A stretch of DNA of 45,569 bases from Clostridiales bacterium (GCA_015056315.1 SVGN01000020.1:1-45569), one strand, 5' to 3'; counted from the stretch's first letter, positions 8,317 to 17,123 are shown. Notes: generated by a model from the letters alone, not told the origin. Made by a program: numbers and translations.

Positions 8317-8348
8317 AAAAGCCCTGCGCATCTCTGCGCAGGGCTTTT
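8317..8348 (-). terminator. Intrinsic terminator of the lipoprotein gene
   Basis: A perfect 14-bp stem, 8317-8330 with 8335-8348 (AAAAGCCCTGCGCA and its complement), around a 4-nt loop. Read on minus, the stem ends in GGGCTTTT, typical of a Rho-independent terminator. It lies just after the stop at 8363. Confidence 0.85.
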
Positions 8349-8362
8349 GAATGTTACAGTGA

Positions 8363-9262
8363 TTACAGGGTCTTCAGCGTATCGCGGATCTTATCGAAGA
8401 TGTTCATGTAATCCTCCCGGAACTCGCGGGGGTACATGATCTCCACGCCGTAGAGCATGTTGTTGATGCACACATAATGGATACGGCCACCCAGCTTGAT
8501 GCCGTTGACCAGCTCGCCGGAGTAGTTGGCATACACACCCTTCACATCCATCAAGCGGCGGGTAGCGGTAAGGCTGGGCTCCCAGACGGAGAAGTTGGTG
8601 GCGCTGATGTCGTTCAGGCGCGCCTTCACTTCTTTTTCCAGATCCCTCTGGTCGTAATTATTATTCACAGGCACAGCAACGATGGTGATAACACACTGCT
8701 GGTTGCCGTTCATCTGCTCGGCGGGCTCGGTAACGGTAAAGACCTCAGTGAGAGAATCGTTCACGGTCCAGCCGGAGGGGGCCTCAAAGGTAAGCCCCAG
8801 CGTGCCTGCAGTATAGGGCACATAGCTGAACGTGATGGGCGGACGAGGCGTGGGCGTAGGCAGATCTACAGGATCCAGTGGGATGGGGGTGCTGCCTGCG
8901 TAGGTGTGCTCGGTCTGCTGCACAACGGTATAGTTGCCGCTCAGGCTGTTGGACAGATCGAAGGGCTCCTGATAATCCTCCTCTGCGAGGGGATCGGTCT
9001 CACTAAAGCCCTGGTCCTCCAGATAGGGGTTATCGGTAAACACGCTGCCTTCGTCGTCTTCGGGCACATACTCGGGCTCGGTATCCGGTTCGTTTACAGG
9101 CTCGTCGGCGGGCTCGTTTACAGGAGCATCAAGCTGCTGAGGGGTGCCCAGGTTCTGTTGCACCTCCGGGAACACGGTCTGGTTGGAAGAGCCGCCGGAG
9201 CAGGAGCTGAGCAAAACAACGGCCATCAACAGGCACAGCATCAGTTTGCATTGACGTTTCAT
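8363..9262 (-). CDS. Lipoprotein with acidic proline-rich linker
   Basis: A 299-residue predicted lipoprotein. The N-terminus MKRQCKLMLCLLMAVVLLSSC has a signal peptide and the lipobox LSSC, so the mature protein would be acylated on Cys21 and anchored on the outside of the membrane. Residues about 45-75 form an E/P/D-rich linker (DEPVNEPDTEPEYVPEDD). A C-terminal domain of about 150 residues begins FSYVPYTAGTLGLTFEAPSGW, resembling the PsbP/Mog1-like folds of secreted proteins, but I cannot assign a family firmly. It is monocistronic: it has its own promoter at 9289-9318, AAGGAGGG before the ATG, and a terminator at 8317-8348. Function unknown. Confidence 0.75.
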   Translation of the reverse strand: MKRQCKLMLCLLMAVVLLSSCSGGSSNQTVFPEVQQNLGTPQQLDAPVNEPADEPVNEPDTEPEYVPEDDEGSVFTDNPYLEDQGFSETDPLAEEDYQEPFDLSNSLSGNYTVVQQTEHTYAGSTPIPLDPVDLPTPTPRPPITFSYVPYTAGTLGLTFEAPSGWTVNDSLTEVFTVTEPAEQMNGNQQCVITIVAVPVNNNYDQRDLEKEVKARLNDISATNFSVWEPSLTATRRLMDVKGVYANYSGELVNGIKLGGRIHYVCINNMLYGVEIMYPREFREDYMNIFDKIRDTLKTL

Positions 9263-9288
9263 CGTTTATCCCTCCTTGGAATGACGAT

Positions 9289-9318
9289 ATTGTAGCACTA
9301 CCGCCTGTGTGCGGTCAA
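9289..9318 (-). promoter_or_regulatory. Sigma-A promoter of the lipoprotein gene
   Basis: Minus-strand TTGACC (9313-9318), an 18-bp spacer and TGC-TACAAT, an extended -10 (9289-9294). The -35 overlaps the stop codon of yhaM. Confidence 0.7.
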
Positions 9319-10274
9319 GCTTCGGGGTTCTCCTCCCCCTCCAGGGGGCGGTAGAGACGGCGATCCAGCGACCAGATCTTGTCGCTGAAAACACCGGGCT
9401 TCAGCTTGGCGATAGCGGTCTGCATCTCGTTCATGCGGGCATCCAGCAGGTCTACCCAGTGCAGGGCCTCCGCCTCGGGGAACATGGGCTTGCGGGGGCT
9501 GCCGAAATCGGGTTCGCCGTGGTGGCTGAGCAGCATATGCTGCAGGAGCAGCACCTCTTCGGAATGGATATCCAGCTCGTTGGCTGCCTCCTGGATGCGG
9601 GTAACACCCAGCACCAGATGGCCGAGCAAGAGACCTTCCCGGCTGTAATCCCGCACAACGCCCATATGGTCGCTGTCCATTTCCTCGGTCTTGCAAAGGT
9701 CGTGAAGGATGACTCCTGCAAAGAGCAGGTCGGCATTCAGCCAGGGGTACTGGTCGGCCACCTTGCGGGCCAGCCGCAGCATGCCGGTGGTGTGGTGCAG
9801 GAGACCGCTGCGCTCCGCATGGTGGATGCGTTGCGCTGCGGGGTAATACTCCAGCTTCTCGTTGAAGCGCTTGAGCAGGTGCAGCGTGATAAGGCGCAGG
9901 GCATCGTTCCCGAACTGCTCAGCGGTACCGATCAGCTCGTTCATCATATCCTCGGCAGGTTCGGGTGCGCAGGGAGCCAGTGAAGAAAGATCCACCTGAT
10001 CCTCGGGCACCGCATCGCGGATGCGCTCCACGCGCAGCTGCAACCGGCCATTGTACTCCAGCGTAGTGCCGCGTACCTTGATCACCGAACCGGGCGCAGG
10101 GGGCTGGATGTTGCCATCCCACACCTTGGCATTGACCTCGCCGGTGCGGTCTGCCAGGTTCATATCCAGATATTTTGCGCCGTTGCCGCCGGTACGCTGG
10201 TCGGAGGACCGTACCAGCAAAAAGCCTTCGAAGCGCTGATCCTTGGTAAGCTCGCAAAGCGGCAGCTGTGCCAT
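9315..10274 (-). CDS. yhaM: YhaM-type 3'-5' exoribonuclease (OB fold plus HD domain)
   Basis: A 319-residue protein of YhaM length (314 in B. subtilis). Residues about 10-105 are an OB-fold nucleic-acid-binding domain (FLLVRSSDQRTGGNGAKYL, AKVWDGN, GRLQLRVERI); residues about 150-290 are an HD domain with GLLHHTTGML, the metal motif ILHDLCKTEE, and a later LLSHHGEPDFGSP. YhaM degrades RNA and single-stranded DNA from the 3' end. The frame extends to 10367, but AAAGGA sits 9 nt before the ATG at 10274; the ATG at 10280 is closer than usual. It follows dnaB by 23 bp as the last gene of the DUF2232-rplI-dnaB-yhaM operon, an arrangement that differs from Bacillus. Confidence 0.9.
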   Translation of the reverse strand: MAQLPLCELTKDQRFEGFLLVRSSDQRTGGNGAKYLDMNLADRTGEVNAKVWDGNIQPPAPGSVIKVRGTTLEYNGRLQLRVERIRDAVPEDQVDLSSLAPCAPEPAEDMMNELIGTAEQFGNDALRLITLHLLKRFNEKLEYYPAAQRIHHAERSGLLHHTTGMLRLARKVADQYPWLNADLLFAGVILHDLCKTEEMDSDHMGVVRDYSREGLLLGHLVLGVTRIQEAANELDIHSEEVLLLQHMLLSHHGEPDFGSPRKPMFPEAEALHWVDLLDARMNEMQTAIAKLKPGVFSDKIWSLDRRLYRPLEGEENPEA

Positions 10275-10297
10275 ACACATCTTTCCTTTACTGTTGG

Positions 10298-11683
10298 TTA
10301 TTGATCGGCGTACTGTGCCACCCGGGTGCCGGGCAGGTTGGTATAGCGGGCAAACTCGGCCTGCCATTCCACATTAACGGTACCCACGGGGCCGTTACGC
10401 TGTTTGGCCACGATCACCTCACCGGCGTTATCGTCCGGCTTGGGCGCGTTCTCTTCGGTGCTGTTGGCAGAAGCATAGTAGCCCTCGCGGTGCAGGAACA
10501 TAACAACGTCGGCATCCTGCTCGATGCTACCGGAATCACGAAGGTCGCTGAGCATGGGGCGCTTGTCGTTACGGGCGGCAGGGGCACGGCTCAACTGGGC
10601 GCAGGCCAGCACCGGGATGCGCAGCTCCAGCGCAATGGACTTGAGCTGGCGGCTGATCTCGCTCACCTCCAGCTGGCGGTTCTCGGCGCGGCTGTCGGTG
10701 GTCATCAGGCCCAGGTAGTCGATCACGATCAGATCCAGGCCCTGCTCCATCATCAGTCGGCGGCAGCGGCTGCGCAGCTGAGAGGGCGTCAGGGAGGAGG
10801 TATCGTCGATATAGATGCGGCAGTTGCTCAATTCGTTGATGCAATCGCCCAGCTTGATCCACTCATCATCGCTGAGCATACCGCTGCGCACGCGCTGCAT
10901 ATTGATGTTGGCAGCGGAGCACAGAAGACGCATGCCGATCTGCTCGGCAGGCATTTCCAGCGAGAAGATAGCCACGCATTTCTTAGCTTTTACACCTGCG
11001 TACTGAGCAACGCCCAGCGCCATGGAGGTCTTACCCATGGCAGGGCGGGCACCCACCAGGATCAGCTCGCCGCCGTGGAGGCCGGTGAGCATACGATCCA
11101 GATCGTAAAGGCCGGTAGGCACGCCGGAGAGCTTGCCCTTTAAGCGGCTCAGCTCCTCGATGGTATCGAAGGTGCTCATGAGCACCTTCTGGATCGGCAT
11201 CAGCGATTGGGCGCCGGTACGGCGCATAACGATATCGAAGATGCGCTTTTCAGCATCCTTCAGAACATCGGTCAGAGGGTCGCTCTGGGCGTAGCACTGC
11301 TCGCTGATGCGCTGGCTGGCATCGATCAGCTTGCGCAGTGTGGCTTTCTCCAGAACGATCTCCACATAGGTACGCATATTGGCGGTGGTGGGCACAAAGC
11401 GCAGCGCCTGCAAAAGGTACGATGCGCCGCCGATGCTCTCCAGCGTACCACGGCGGGTAAGCTCGTTGCCGACGGTCATCAGATCGATGGGGTGGCCAGC
11501 GATATGCAGGCTCTGCATACCGGAGAAGATCTCCTTATGCTCCGGGCTGTAGAAATCGTCGGGCGTAAGGTTCTCGAAAGCAAGGGAGGCTGCACCGTTA
11601 TCCTGCAGCATAGCGCCGATGACCGAACGCTCCGCATCGATGCTGCTTGGCGGCAGCACGGCAGCAAAATCCTGAGTTTCCAC
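10298..11683 (-). CDS. dnaB: Replicative DNA helicase DnaB
   Basis: A 461-residue hexameric 5'-3' helicase (named DnaC in Bacillus) that unwinds DNA at the replication fork and partners with primase. The N-terminal domain starts with PPSSIDAERSVIGAML; the RecA-like domain has the Walker A GARPAMGKTS, the Walker B region LIVIDYLGLM and the late QLSRAPAARNDKRPMLSDLRDSG, EQDADVVMFLHR segment. The start codon is GTG at 11683, preceded by GGGGGAG. It lies 35 bp after rplI. All motifs are intact, and no intein is present in the Walker region, where inteins are common in this gene. Confidence 0.97.
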   Translation of the reverse strand: METQDFAAVLPPSSIDAERSVIGAMLQDNGAASLAFENLTPDDFYSPEHKEIFSGMQSLHIAGHPIDLMTVGNELTRRGTLESIGGASYLLQALRFVPTTANMRTYVEIVLEKATLRKLIDASQRISEQCYAQSDPLTDVLKDAEKRIFDIVMRRTGAQSLMPIQKVLMSTFDTIEELSRLKGKLSGVPTGLYDLDRMLTGLHGGELILVGARPAMGKTSMALGVAQYAGVKAKKCVAIFSLEMPAEQIGMRLLCSAANINMQRVRSGMLSDDEWIKLGDCINELSNCRIYIDDTSSLTPSQLRSRCRRLMMEQGLDLIVIDYLGLMTTDSRAENRQLEVSEISRQLKSIALELRIPVLACAQLSRAPAARNDKRPMLSDLRDSGSIEQDADVVMFLHREGYYASANSTEENAPKPDDNAGEVIVAKQRNGPVGTVNVEWQAEFARYTNLPGTRVAQYADQ

Positions 11684-11718
11684 GGGCTACGCTCCCCCTT
11701 TCGATGAATGTTTGCAGC

Positions 11719-12168
11719 TTACTTGGCAGCGGGCACCACGCTGAGCTTCATGCCAGCCTTGATGCCGGTGTAGATGGTAACGGTGATGAGGTAGTCGCCC
11801 ACCTGCGTTACCTTATCGCAATCGATCTTGCGCTTATCCACTTCCACGTTGTGCTGAGCCTTGAGGGCATCGGCGATCTCCTGGGTGGTGATGCTGCCGT
11901 AGAGGCGGCCCTTATCGCCGCACTTGACGGGCAGGGTGACCACCTTGCCCTTGATCTGGTCGGCGGTCTGCTGGGCAGCGGCACGGCGCTCGGCCTCCAG
12001 CTTGGCCTCAGCGGCGCGCTTGCGCTCGATCTCCTTTACAGCACCGGGGGTAGCCTCCACCGCCCACTTGCGGGGGAAGAGGAAATTGCGGGCATAGCCG
12101 TCGGAAATATTGAGGATATCGTCCTTCTTGCCGGTACCCTTTACATCGCAGAGCAGAATCACTTTCAT
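11719..12168 (-). CDS. rplI: 50S ribosomal protein L9
   Basis: A 149-residue bL9. The N-terminal domain has [18 protein letters not shown] and the signature [18 protein letters not shown]; a long connecting helix rich in E/A/R follows, then the C-terminal domain (KLSVVPAAK end). L9 binds 23S rRNA near the L1 stalk and helps keep the reading frame. Its ATG overlaps the TGA of the DUF2232 gene by four bases (ATGA), with GGAGGAAAAA upstream inside that gene, suggesting translational coupling. In Bacillus, gdpP normally lies between the DUF2232 gene and rplI; it is missing here. Confidence 0.97.
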   Translation of the reverse strand: MKVILLCDVKGTGKKDDILNISDGYARNFLFPRKWAVEATPGAVKEIERKRAAEAKLEAERRAAAQQTADQIKGKVVTLPVKCGDKGRLYGSITTQEIADALKAQHNVEVDKRKIDCDKVTQVGDYLITVTIYTGIKAGMKLSVVPAAK

Positions 12169-13253
12169 GGTTTTTCCTCCTTATGGTGATCAGATTCTTC
12201 ATTGTCATCTTCCGTATGGCGGCGGAAGGCGGACAGGTTATCAAAACAGCCCAGCACCAGCAGCGCGATGGGCAGCAGCAGGTAAAGCGCTGCGGCGACC
12301 CAGCCAGCCATGTTCCTGCGGTCGGAGTCGCCCTTCATGAGCCAGCTGCATACCATGGCAGCGCCCTGTAGCTGCAGCAGCGTTTCGGCGGTATAGCCAA
12401 GCAGCAGGGAGAGGATCGCCCATACCCCCTCTGCACCGCCGAGGAACAGCTGTACCAGCAGGAAGGCAAGAATGGCCCAACGCCATTTCCGGGGCAGGTT
12501 GAGCTGGGAGAAGGGCGGTGTCATAGCAATGCATACCTTGCCGGGCTTGTCTTTATCCACCAGCAGAAACGCATTGCGCAGCCGCTGCACCCTAAGGCCC
12601 GTAAACAGGCCCAGAATAATGCTTGCATTGGTCAGCAGCATGGGCAGCAGGCTGTACACCCACTGCACCACCCGGCTCTCCAGCGCCAGCATCATCTGCC
12701 GGAGAAAGATAGGATCCAGATAGTAGCTGAGGATGCTGACCTTTGTATACCCCGCCGGTACAGGCAGCAGTTCGGAGAGCATCGCCTGGTGCAGCAGCTG
12801 GGCTCTCTGGGGGTGATGCATCACAAACTCCACCGCTTTGGCTCCTGCAAGCTCCGGCAGCCACAGGCCGCTTTGCAGATAGATGCCGTACAGCGCCAGC
12901 GCACCGGAGAATGCGCAAAGAAAAGCGTACACATAGAAAATGACAGGCGTGCCGGTCTTTTCTTTGCTAAGGATGGCAGTGGCTGCCACAGGCAGGAGCG
13001 CAGCCAGCGCAATGCCCAACGCATATACCGGGTGCCCCTTATCCAAAAGGGCGACCAGTGCAGGCACGGGAGCGGTGACGTAAGCCGTCCATTGCTCCTT
13101 GCCGCGGATCAGCGGGCAGGAGAACAGCGGCATGCAGAGCGCAACGGGCAGGCAGAGCGCAGGCACGGCAATGCACAGCACAGTCAGCACAAACAGCACG
13201 ATCTGTTTGCTGACGATCATCCTGCGTTGGGGATGAAGGTTAACTGCCTGCAT
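12165..13253 (-). CDS. DUF2232 (YybS-like) polytopic membrane protein
   Basis: A 362-residue integral membrane protein with about eight hydrophobic segments, including [61 protein letters not shown] and [12 protein letters not shown]-type helices. Together with its position immediately before rplI and dnaB, this fits the DUF2232/YybS family found in Firmicutes replication operons. The C-terminus is charged and cytosolic ([19 protein letters not shown]). Some family members share domain architecture with transporter substrate-binding components; the function is not established. The ATG at 13253 has AAGGAGGC upstream, and a near-perfect sigma-A promoter (13298-13326) serves the whole four-gene operon. 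Confidence 0.78.
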   Translation of the reverse strand: MQAVNLHPQRRMIVSKQIVLFVLTVLCIAVPALCLPVALCMPLFSCPLIRGKEQWTAYVTAPVPALVALLDKGHPVYALGIALAALLPVAATAILSKEKTGTPVIFYVYAFLCAFSGALALYGIYLQSGLWLPELAGAKAVEFVMHHPQRAQLLHQAMLSELLPVPAGYTKVSILSYYLDPIFLRQMMLALESRVVQWVYSLLPMLLTNASIILGLFTGLRVQRLRNAFLLVDKDKPGKVCIAMTPPFSQLNLPRKWRWAILAFLLVQLFLGGAEGVWAILSLLLGYTAETLLQLQGAAMVCSWLMKGDSDRRNMAGWVAAALYLLLPIALLVLGCFDNLSAFRRHTEDDNEESDHHKEEKP

Positions 13254-13297
13254 GCGTTGCCTCCTTGCGCCCTCATTTTACCAAAGGGCTATCCTTT

Positions 13298-13326
13298 ATT
13301 ATACTTTGTAGCGTGTGGTAAGTCAA
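13298..13326 (-). promoter_or_regulatory. Sigma-A promoter of the DUF2232-rplI-dnaB-yhaM operon
   Basis: Minus-strand TTGACT (13321-13326), a 17-bp spacer and TATAAT (13298-13303). The -35 overlaps the last codons of the AI-2E-family gene, so no intrinsic terminator separates the two units. Confidence 0.85.
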
Positions 13327-14465
13327 TTACCGGCTCTCTTTACTGCTTTCTTTTCCTGCTCGATGCGGTTTACACTGTCGCGGGTAAGGCTGTAGACCAC
13401 CGAGGTGAGCGGAATGAACAGGATCATGCCGGCGATACCCAGCAGGCCCTCGCCCACCACCACCGCAAACAGTACCCAGATGGAGGGCAGGCCGATGGCA
13501 TTGCCCATTACGTGCGGGTAGATCAGGTTTCCTTCGATCTGCTGCAGCACAAGGAACAGAATGATAAAACCGAGAGCCTGTGCAGGGTTGGCCACCAGGA
13601 TCAGGAACGCACCGGCGATGCAGCCGATCCAGGCACCCAGCACGGGGATGAGCGCCATGATGGCGATGAAAACGCTGATGAGCAGCTCGTAAGGCATGCC
13701 AAAGAGCGTCATGGTCAGGAAGAACATCACGCCCAGAATGCTGGCCTCCAGACACTGGCCGGTCATGAAGGAAGCAAAGGTCTGCTGGGAGCGGCGGCAC
13801 ACCTTGATCAGCCAATCCATCTTATCGGCGGGCAGGTAGGCATAGCCCAGACGCTTGAACTGTTTGGCCAGCTTCTCCTTGGAGAAGAGGAAGAACACCG
13901 TGAACATGATGGTGAAGAACATATCCAGCAACGACTGGTACACCGTACCGATAACGCCGGTGGAGAAAGCAACGCCGTTGAGAGCGAACTTGAAGATCTG
14001 CTCCAGCTGCTGGTTGAGCTGATCCTCCGTAGGCGGCACCAGCGCAGCGGTAATATATTCGCCAAGGTTTATATCCTTGGTGAGCAGCCACTCATTCAGC
14101 TTGGCATAGGCATCGGGCAGCAGATCCACGATGCTTTCGATGGTGGCTACGATCTCCTTGACCATGTAGGGAAGCACCAGGCAAACGATCAGCAGCAGGA
14201 TGGCGAATACACACAGCACCGCCAGCGGCCGCTTCGCCTTTTTTCCGAATTTGGAGCGATCCAGAAAGCAGAAGACCCGGTTCTCGAAAAACCGCATGGG
14301 TACATTCAAAAACAGTGCCAGACAGCCCGCTACCAGAAACGGCCGAAGAATGCCCAACAGCTTAACAAACAGGTCGCCGAACCAGCCAAGATGCTGCGAA
14401 ACAGCAAACAGAGCGATCAGGATAGCTCCAACCAGAAGAATATCCCGCATTTTTTTGCGATCCAT
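13323..14465 (-). CDS. AI-2E family transporter (UPF0118/PF01594)
   Basis: A 380-residue polytopic membrane protein. N-terminal helices (ILLVGAILIALFAVSQHLGWF and LLGILRPFLVAGCLALFLNVPM), the central soluble segment, and C-terminal helices with FIAIMALIPVLGAWIGCIAGAF and LQQIEGNLIYPHVMGNAIGLP match the AI-2E transporter family. The FxxxQ(x)EGNxIxPxxxG stretch is the family's most conserved region. Despite the family name, members act on varied substrates, including Na+/H+ antiport in some species, so autoinducer export is not implied. GGAGGTACAT precedes the ATG. It appears monocistronic, from a promoter at 14521-14549. Confidence 0.9.
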   Translation of the reverse strand: MDRKKMRDILLVGAILIALFAVSQHLGWFGDLFVKLLGILRPFLVAGCLALFLNVPMRFFENRVFCFLDRSKFGKKAKRPLAVLCVFAILLLIVCLVLPYMVKEIVATIESIVDLLPDAYAKLNEWLLTKDINLGEYITAALVPPTEDQLNQQLEQIFKFALNGVAFSTGVIGTVYQSLLDMFFTIMFTVFFLFSKEKLAKQFKRLGYAYLPADKMDWLIKVCRRSQQTFASFMTGQCLEASILGVMFFLTMTLFGMPYELLISVFIAIMALIPVLGAWIGCIAGAFLILVANPAQALGFIILFLVLQQIEGNLIYPHVMGNAIGLPSIWVLFAVVVGEGLLGIAGMILFIPLTSVVYSLTRDSVNRIEQEKKAVKRAGN

Positions 14466-14520
14466 ATGTACCTCCGTAAAGCGAAAGGATAGGAGCAGGG
14501 AAAGAAAAACTCCCCCTTCT

Positions 14521-14549
14521 ATCCTACCACATCCGCGGTCATTTGTTAA
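14521..14549 (-). promoter_or_regulatory. Possible sigma-A promoter of the AI-2E-family gene
   Basis: Minus-strand TTAACA (14544-14549), a 17-bp spacer and TAGGAT (14521-14526). Two mismatches from consensus in total across both boxes make it moderate. Confidence 0.5.
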
Positions 14550-14588
14550 CTTCTTCTTGTTTGCTTTTTACATCTTGTACATATTGAA

Positions 14589-14621
14589 GGCCGGATGCGG
14601 CATCATGCTCCGCATCCGGCC
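14589..14621 (-). terminator. Hairpin after the phosphodiester glycosidase gene
   Basis: A perfect 12-bp stem (14589-14600 with 14610-14621, GGCCGGATGCGG and its complement) with a 9-nt loop. The downstream minus-strand sequence (TTCAATATG) has few Ts, so it is a strong hairpin but an imperfect intrinsic terminator. Confidence 0.6.
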
Positions 14622-14638
14622 TCAAAGCAAATTCCCGA

Positions 14639-15511
14639 TCAGGGCTGCTCCGGCTCCCTGAGAATGATCATATCGCCGATATGGCGTTTGGCATCGGCTG
14701 CGGTGGAGATGATCTCGCCATTGTACCACAGCATGGAGGAACGGCCGCCATCCAGATTGTAGGCAGCGGTGCAGCCAAGGCTCTCCATAAAGGCCGCGGT
14801 CTCCTCAAGGGTCATACCGCCGTTCTTCTTGCCTTCTTCCAGTGCGCTTTTGGTGCTGCGGCCATCGATCTGCACAAAGCAGTAATGGCCGGGCTCGTAG
14901 TATCCGATCACGGAGCGGGGGTTTGCATAGCGCACGTTGGAATCGCTGAAATCGTGATAAGCCTTGCCGGTCTCATCCAGCAGGGTGGGGCCGAAGAGGA
15001 AGGTCTGCCAGATGCTCTCCACCTCTGCAGCCACCTGATCGTGCACCACATTCTCTGCCAGCAGAGTGACCATCTCGCCGTTGCGGTAGAGGATGCACAG
15101 GTCGCGCTTGCGGTTGCGCACATCACGCTCCACAACACCGTTGCCGATGACCCAACCGGCGGTGAAGTTCTGGGCACTGTCGCCGGTAAGAGCGATGATG
15201 GCATTGGTGCCCTCCACGATCTCCGGCACGGTCTCATGCTCGGTGCCCCACTTGTCGGCACCGTAGATGCGCTGCAGGCATTCCAGATCCTTCACCCACA
15301 CATCAGCCACATACACATCGGTGCCGCAGGTGCGGTGGGTGGTGATCTCAATGGCGATATTCTGGCTCTTGTAGGTGGTATCGGTCTGAATGATGCTCTC
15401 ACCCTCCGCAAGGAAAGGGCTCTCCGTTTCGCCAGAAGCGAAAAGAGGCAGGCAGAGCATAAGCGCAAGCAAAAGACCGGTGATGGCACGGATGGGGGTA
15501 TGGCGGCTCAT
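14639..15511 (-). CDS. Secreted phosphodiester glycosidase (NAGPA-like)
   Basis: A 290-residue exported protein with a signal peptide (ITGLLLALMLCLPLFASGE). The body matches the phosphodiester alpha-GlcNAcase/NAGPA family (PF09992): AIALTGDSAQ, the mid-protein LFGPTLLDETGKA, NPRSVIGYYEPGHYCFVQIDGR and the C-terminal signature CTAAYNLDGGRSSMLWYNG, which carries the conserved NLDGG. Members cleave GlcNAc-phosphodiester or related linkages; bacterial homologues act on cell-surface polysaccharides or exopolysaccharide. No membrane anchor other than the signal is seen. GGGAGGAATC precedes the ATG. A TATAAT box (15586-15591) directly abuts the spoIVA terminator upstream. Confidence 0.85.
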   Translation of the reverse strand: MSRHTPIRAITGLLLALMLCLPLFASGETESPFLAEGESIIQTDTTYKSQNIAIEITTHRTCGTDVYVADVWVKDLECLQRIYGADKWGTEHETVPEIVEGTNAIIALTGDSAQNFTAGWVIGNGVVERDVRNRKRDLCILYRNGEMVTLLAENVVHDQVAAEVESIWQTFLFGPTLLDETGKAYHDFSDSNVRYANPRSVIGYYEPGHYCFVQIDGRSTKSALEEGKKNGGMTLEETAAFMESLGCTAAYNLDGGRSSMLWYNGEIISTAADAKRHIGDMIILREPEQP

Positions 15512-15553
15512 ACGTTGATTCCTCCCAGTAGCATATCATTGGTAAGGTGCGCG

Positions 15554-15585
15554 AAAAAGCACAGCGCACAGAAGGTACGCTGTGC
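15554..15585 (-). terminator. Intrinsic terminator of spoIVA
   Basis: GCACAGCG (15559-15566) pairs with CGCTGTGC (15578-15585) around an 11-nt loop, followed on minus by five Ts (15554-15558). It lies 54 bp past the spoIVA stop. Confidence 0.75.
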
Positions 15586-15614
15586 ATTATACTCCTAAAG
15601 CATGTGAAACACAA
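15586..15614 (-). promoter_or_regulatory. Possible promoter of the phosphodiester glycosidase gene
   Basis: A perfect TATAAT (15586-15591) with a weak TTGTGT 17 bp upstream (15609-15614). The predicted start point lies inside the spoIVA terminator, so RNA from here would contain only part of that hairpin. Confidence 0.4.
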
Positions 15615-15638
15615 GCAAGAAGGTGTAAATTGAACCCA

Positions 15639-17123
15639 TCAGAGAAGGATGCAGATCATTCCCCCACTGCCCTCGTTGATGATCTTGGAAAGGGTCTCCT
15701 GTACCTTTTCCTGCGCATCCACCGGCATGCGCATCAGCTTGTTGCTGAGGCCCTCCCGAACCAGCTCATGCAGACTCTTGCCAAAGAAGTTGGTATTCCA
15801 GATGCGCTGATGATCATTTTCGAATTCCTCCAAGAGATACCTGACCAGCTCCTCGCTCTGCTTTTCGGTACCCACCACAGGCGAGACCTCGGTCTCGATA
15901 TCCACCCGGATCAGATGCAGGCTGGGAGCGTTGGCCTTCAGGCGTACGCCGAAGCGGCTGCCCTGCTGCACGATCTCCGGCTCCTGCAGGCGCAGTTCGC
16001 TCATGGTGGGTGTTACCAGCCCATAACCGGTCTCCCGTACGCTTCGGAGCGCATCGGCCACATGATCGTATTCGGCTTTGGCGGCTACCAGCTCCTTCAT
16101 CAGGCGCAGGAGATGGGCATTGCCCTCGATCACCGTGCCGCATTCCTCGCCAAGGATGCGGTTGAACAGATCCTCCTTCAGGGGCAGGCTGTAGCAGAGC
16201 CTGCCCGCCCCCAGCTCCACCCCCTCGCTGCGAAGACCGTCTGTATGCTCCGAGCCGCACAGGCTCTCTGCGAAGCGCTGATGGTCCCGCATGCAGGAGG
16301 CCTGCTCTGCACCGTGGCGAAGTCCCTCCAGCACATGGCGGATCAGCCAGTGGTTATCATCCAGGGCACTGAGCCAGCCGGGCACGGAGATGACTACCTC
16401 CCTGAGGGGGAACTGATAGAGCACCTCTTCGAAAATACGCCGGATGTCCTCACTGCTCATTTCCTTTACATTCACGCTGAGCACGGGCACGCCGTACCGC
16501 TGGGCGAGCTGGTTTTGCAGCTCCACTGTCTCGGGGGCATCGGGCCTTCGGGAGTTGAGCACCACAACAAAGGGCTTGTGCAGCTGCCGAAGCTCCTCCA
16601 CCACACGACTTTCCGCCTCCAGATAGGCCTGACGGGGAATATCGCAGATGGTACCGTCGGTGGTCACCACCAGACCGATGGTGGCATGATCGGTGATCAC
16701 CTTGCGGGTGCCGATCTCCGCTGCCTGCTCAAAGGGAATATCGTGGTCGAACCAGGGGGTATGCACCATCCGGGATGCGCCATCCTCATCAGTACCCAGA
16801 GCGCCCTCTACCAGGTAACCAACGCTATCCACCATGCGCACCTTTACCGGCAGTTGGTCGCCAAAAGCAACGGTGACAGCCTCGCCGGGCACAAATTTGG
16901 GCTGGGTGGTCATAATGGTGCGGCCGCTGCCGCTCTGGGGCAGCTCGTCCGTAATGCGGTCGCGTTTGGGGCCCGCAGGCATGCCGGAGATGACCATATC
17001 CTCCATCAGGCGGGTGATCATGGTGCTTTTGCCGGTACGCACCGGTCCCACCACACCGATGTAGACTTCGCCATCGGTACGCTGCGCAATATCCCTGTAG
17101 AGATCAAAAACCTGTTCCTTCAT
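15639..17123 (-). CDS. spoIVA: Stage IV sporulation protein A (SpoIVA)
   Basis: A 494-residue ATPase that polymerises on the outer forespore membrane to build the basement layer of the spore coat. The N-terminal P-loop is GPVRTGKS at residues 26-33; further conserved blocks are MVDSVGYLVEGALG, VHTPWFDHDIPFEQAAEIGT and VTTDGTICDIPR. The C-terminus GGMICILL is the hallmark membrane-localisation tail of the protein. Length and motifs agree with B. subtilis SpoIVA (492). AAGGAGGG precedes the ATG. A sigma-E-like promoter lies upstream at 17157-17185, fitting mother-cell expression. It is the clearest sign that the organism makes endospores. The partner SipL/SpoVM is not in the window. Confidence 0.97.
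   Translation of the reverse strand: MKEQVFDLYRDIAQRTDGEVYIGVVGPVRTGKSTMITRLMEDMVISGMPAGPKRDRITDELPQSGSGRTIMTTQPKFVPGEAVTVAFGDQLPVKVRMVDSVGYLVEGALGTDEDGASRMVHTPWFDHDIPFEQAAEIGTRKVITDHATIGLVVTTDGTICDIPRQAYLEAESRVVEELRQLHKPFVVVLNSRRPDAPETVELQNQLAQRYGVPVLSVNVKEMSSEDIRRIFEEVLYQFPLREVVISVPGWLSALDDNHWLIRHVLEGLRHGAEQASCMRDHQRFAESLCGSEHTDGLRSEGVELGAGRLCYSLPLKEDLFNRILGEECGTVIEGNAHLLRLMKELVAAKAEYDHVADALRSVRETGYGLVTPTMSELRLQEPEIVQQGSRFGVRLKANAPSLHLIRVDIETEVSPVVGTEKQSEELVRYLLEEFENDHQRIWNTNFFGKSLHELVREGLSNKLMRMPVDAQEKVQETLSKIINEGSGGMICILL

Noticed and set aside
14541-14562. A second Rex-like site, TTGTTAACTTCTTCTTG, upstream of the AI-2E-family gene
   Set aside because: Only one half-site matches; the other half does not resemble TTAACAA.
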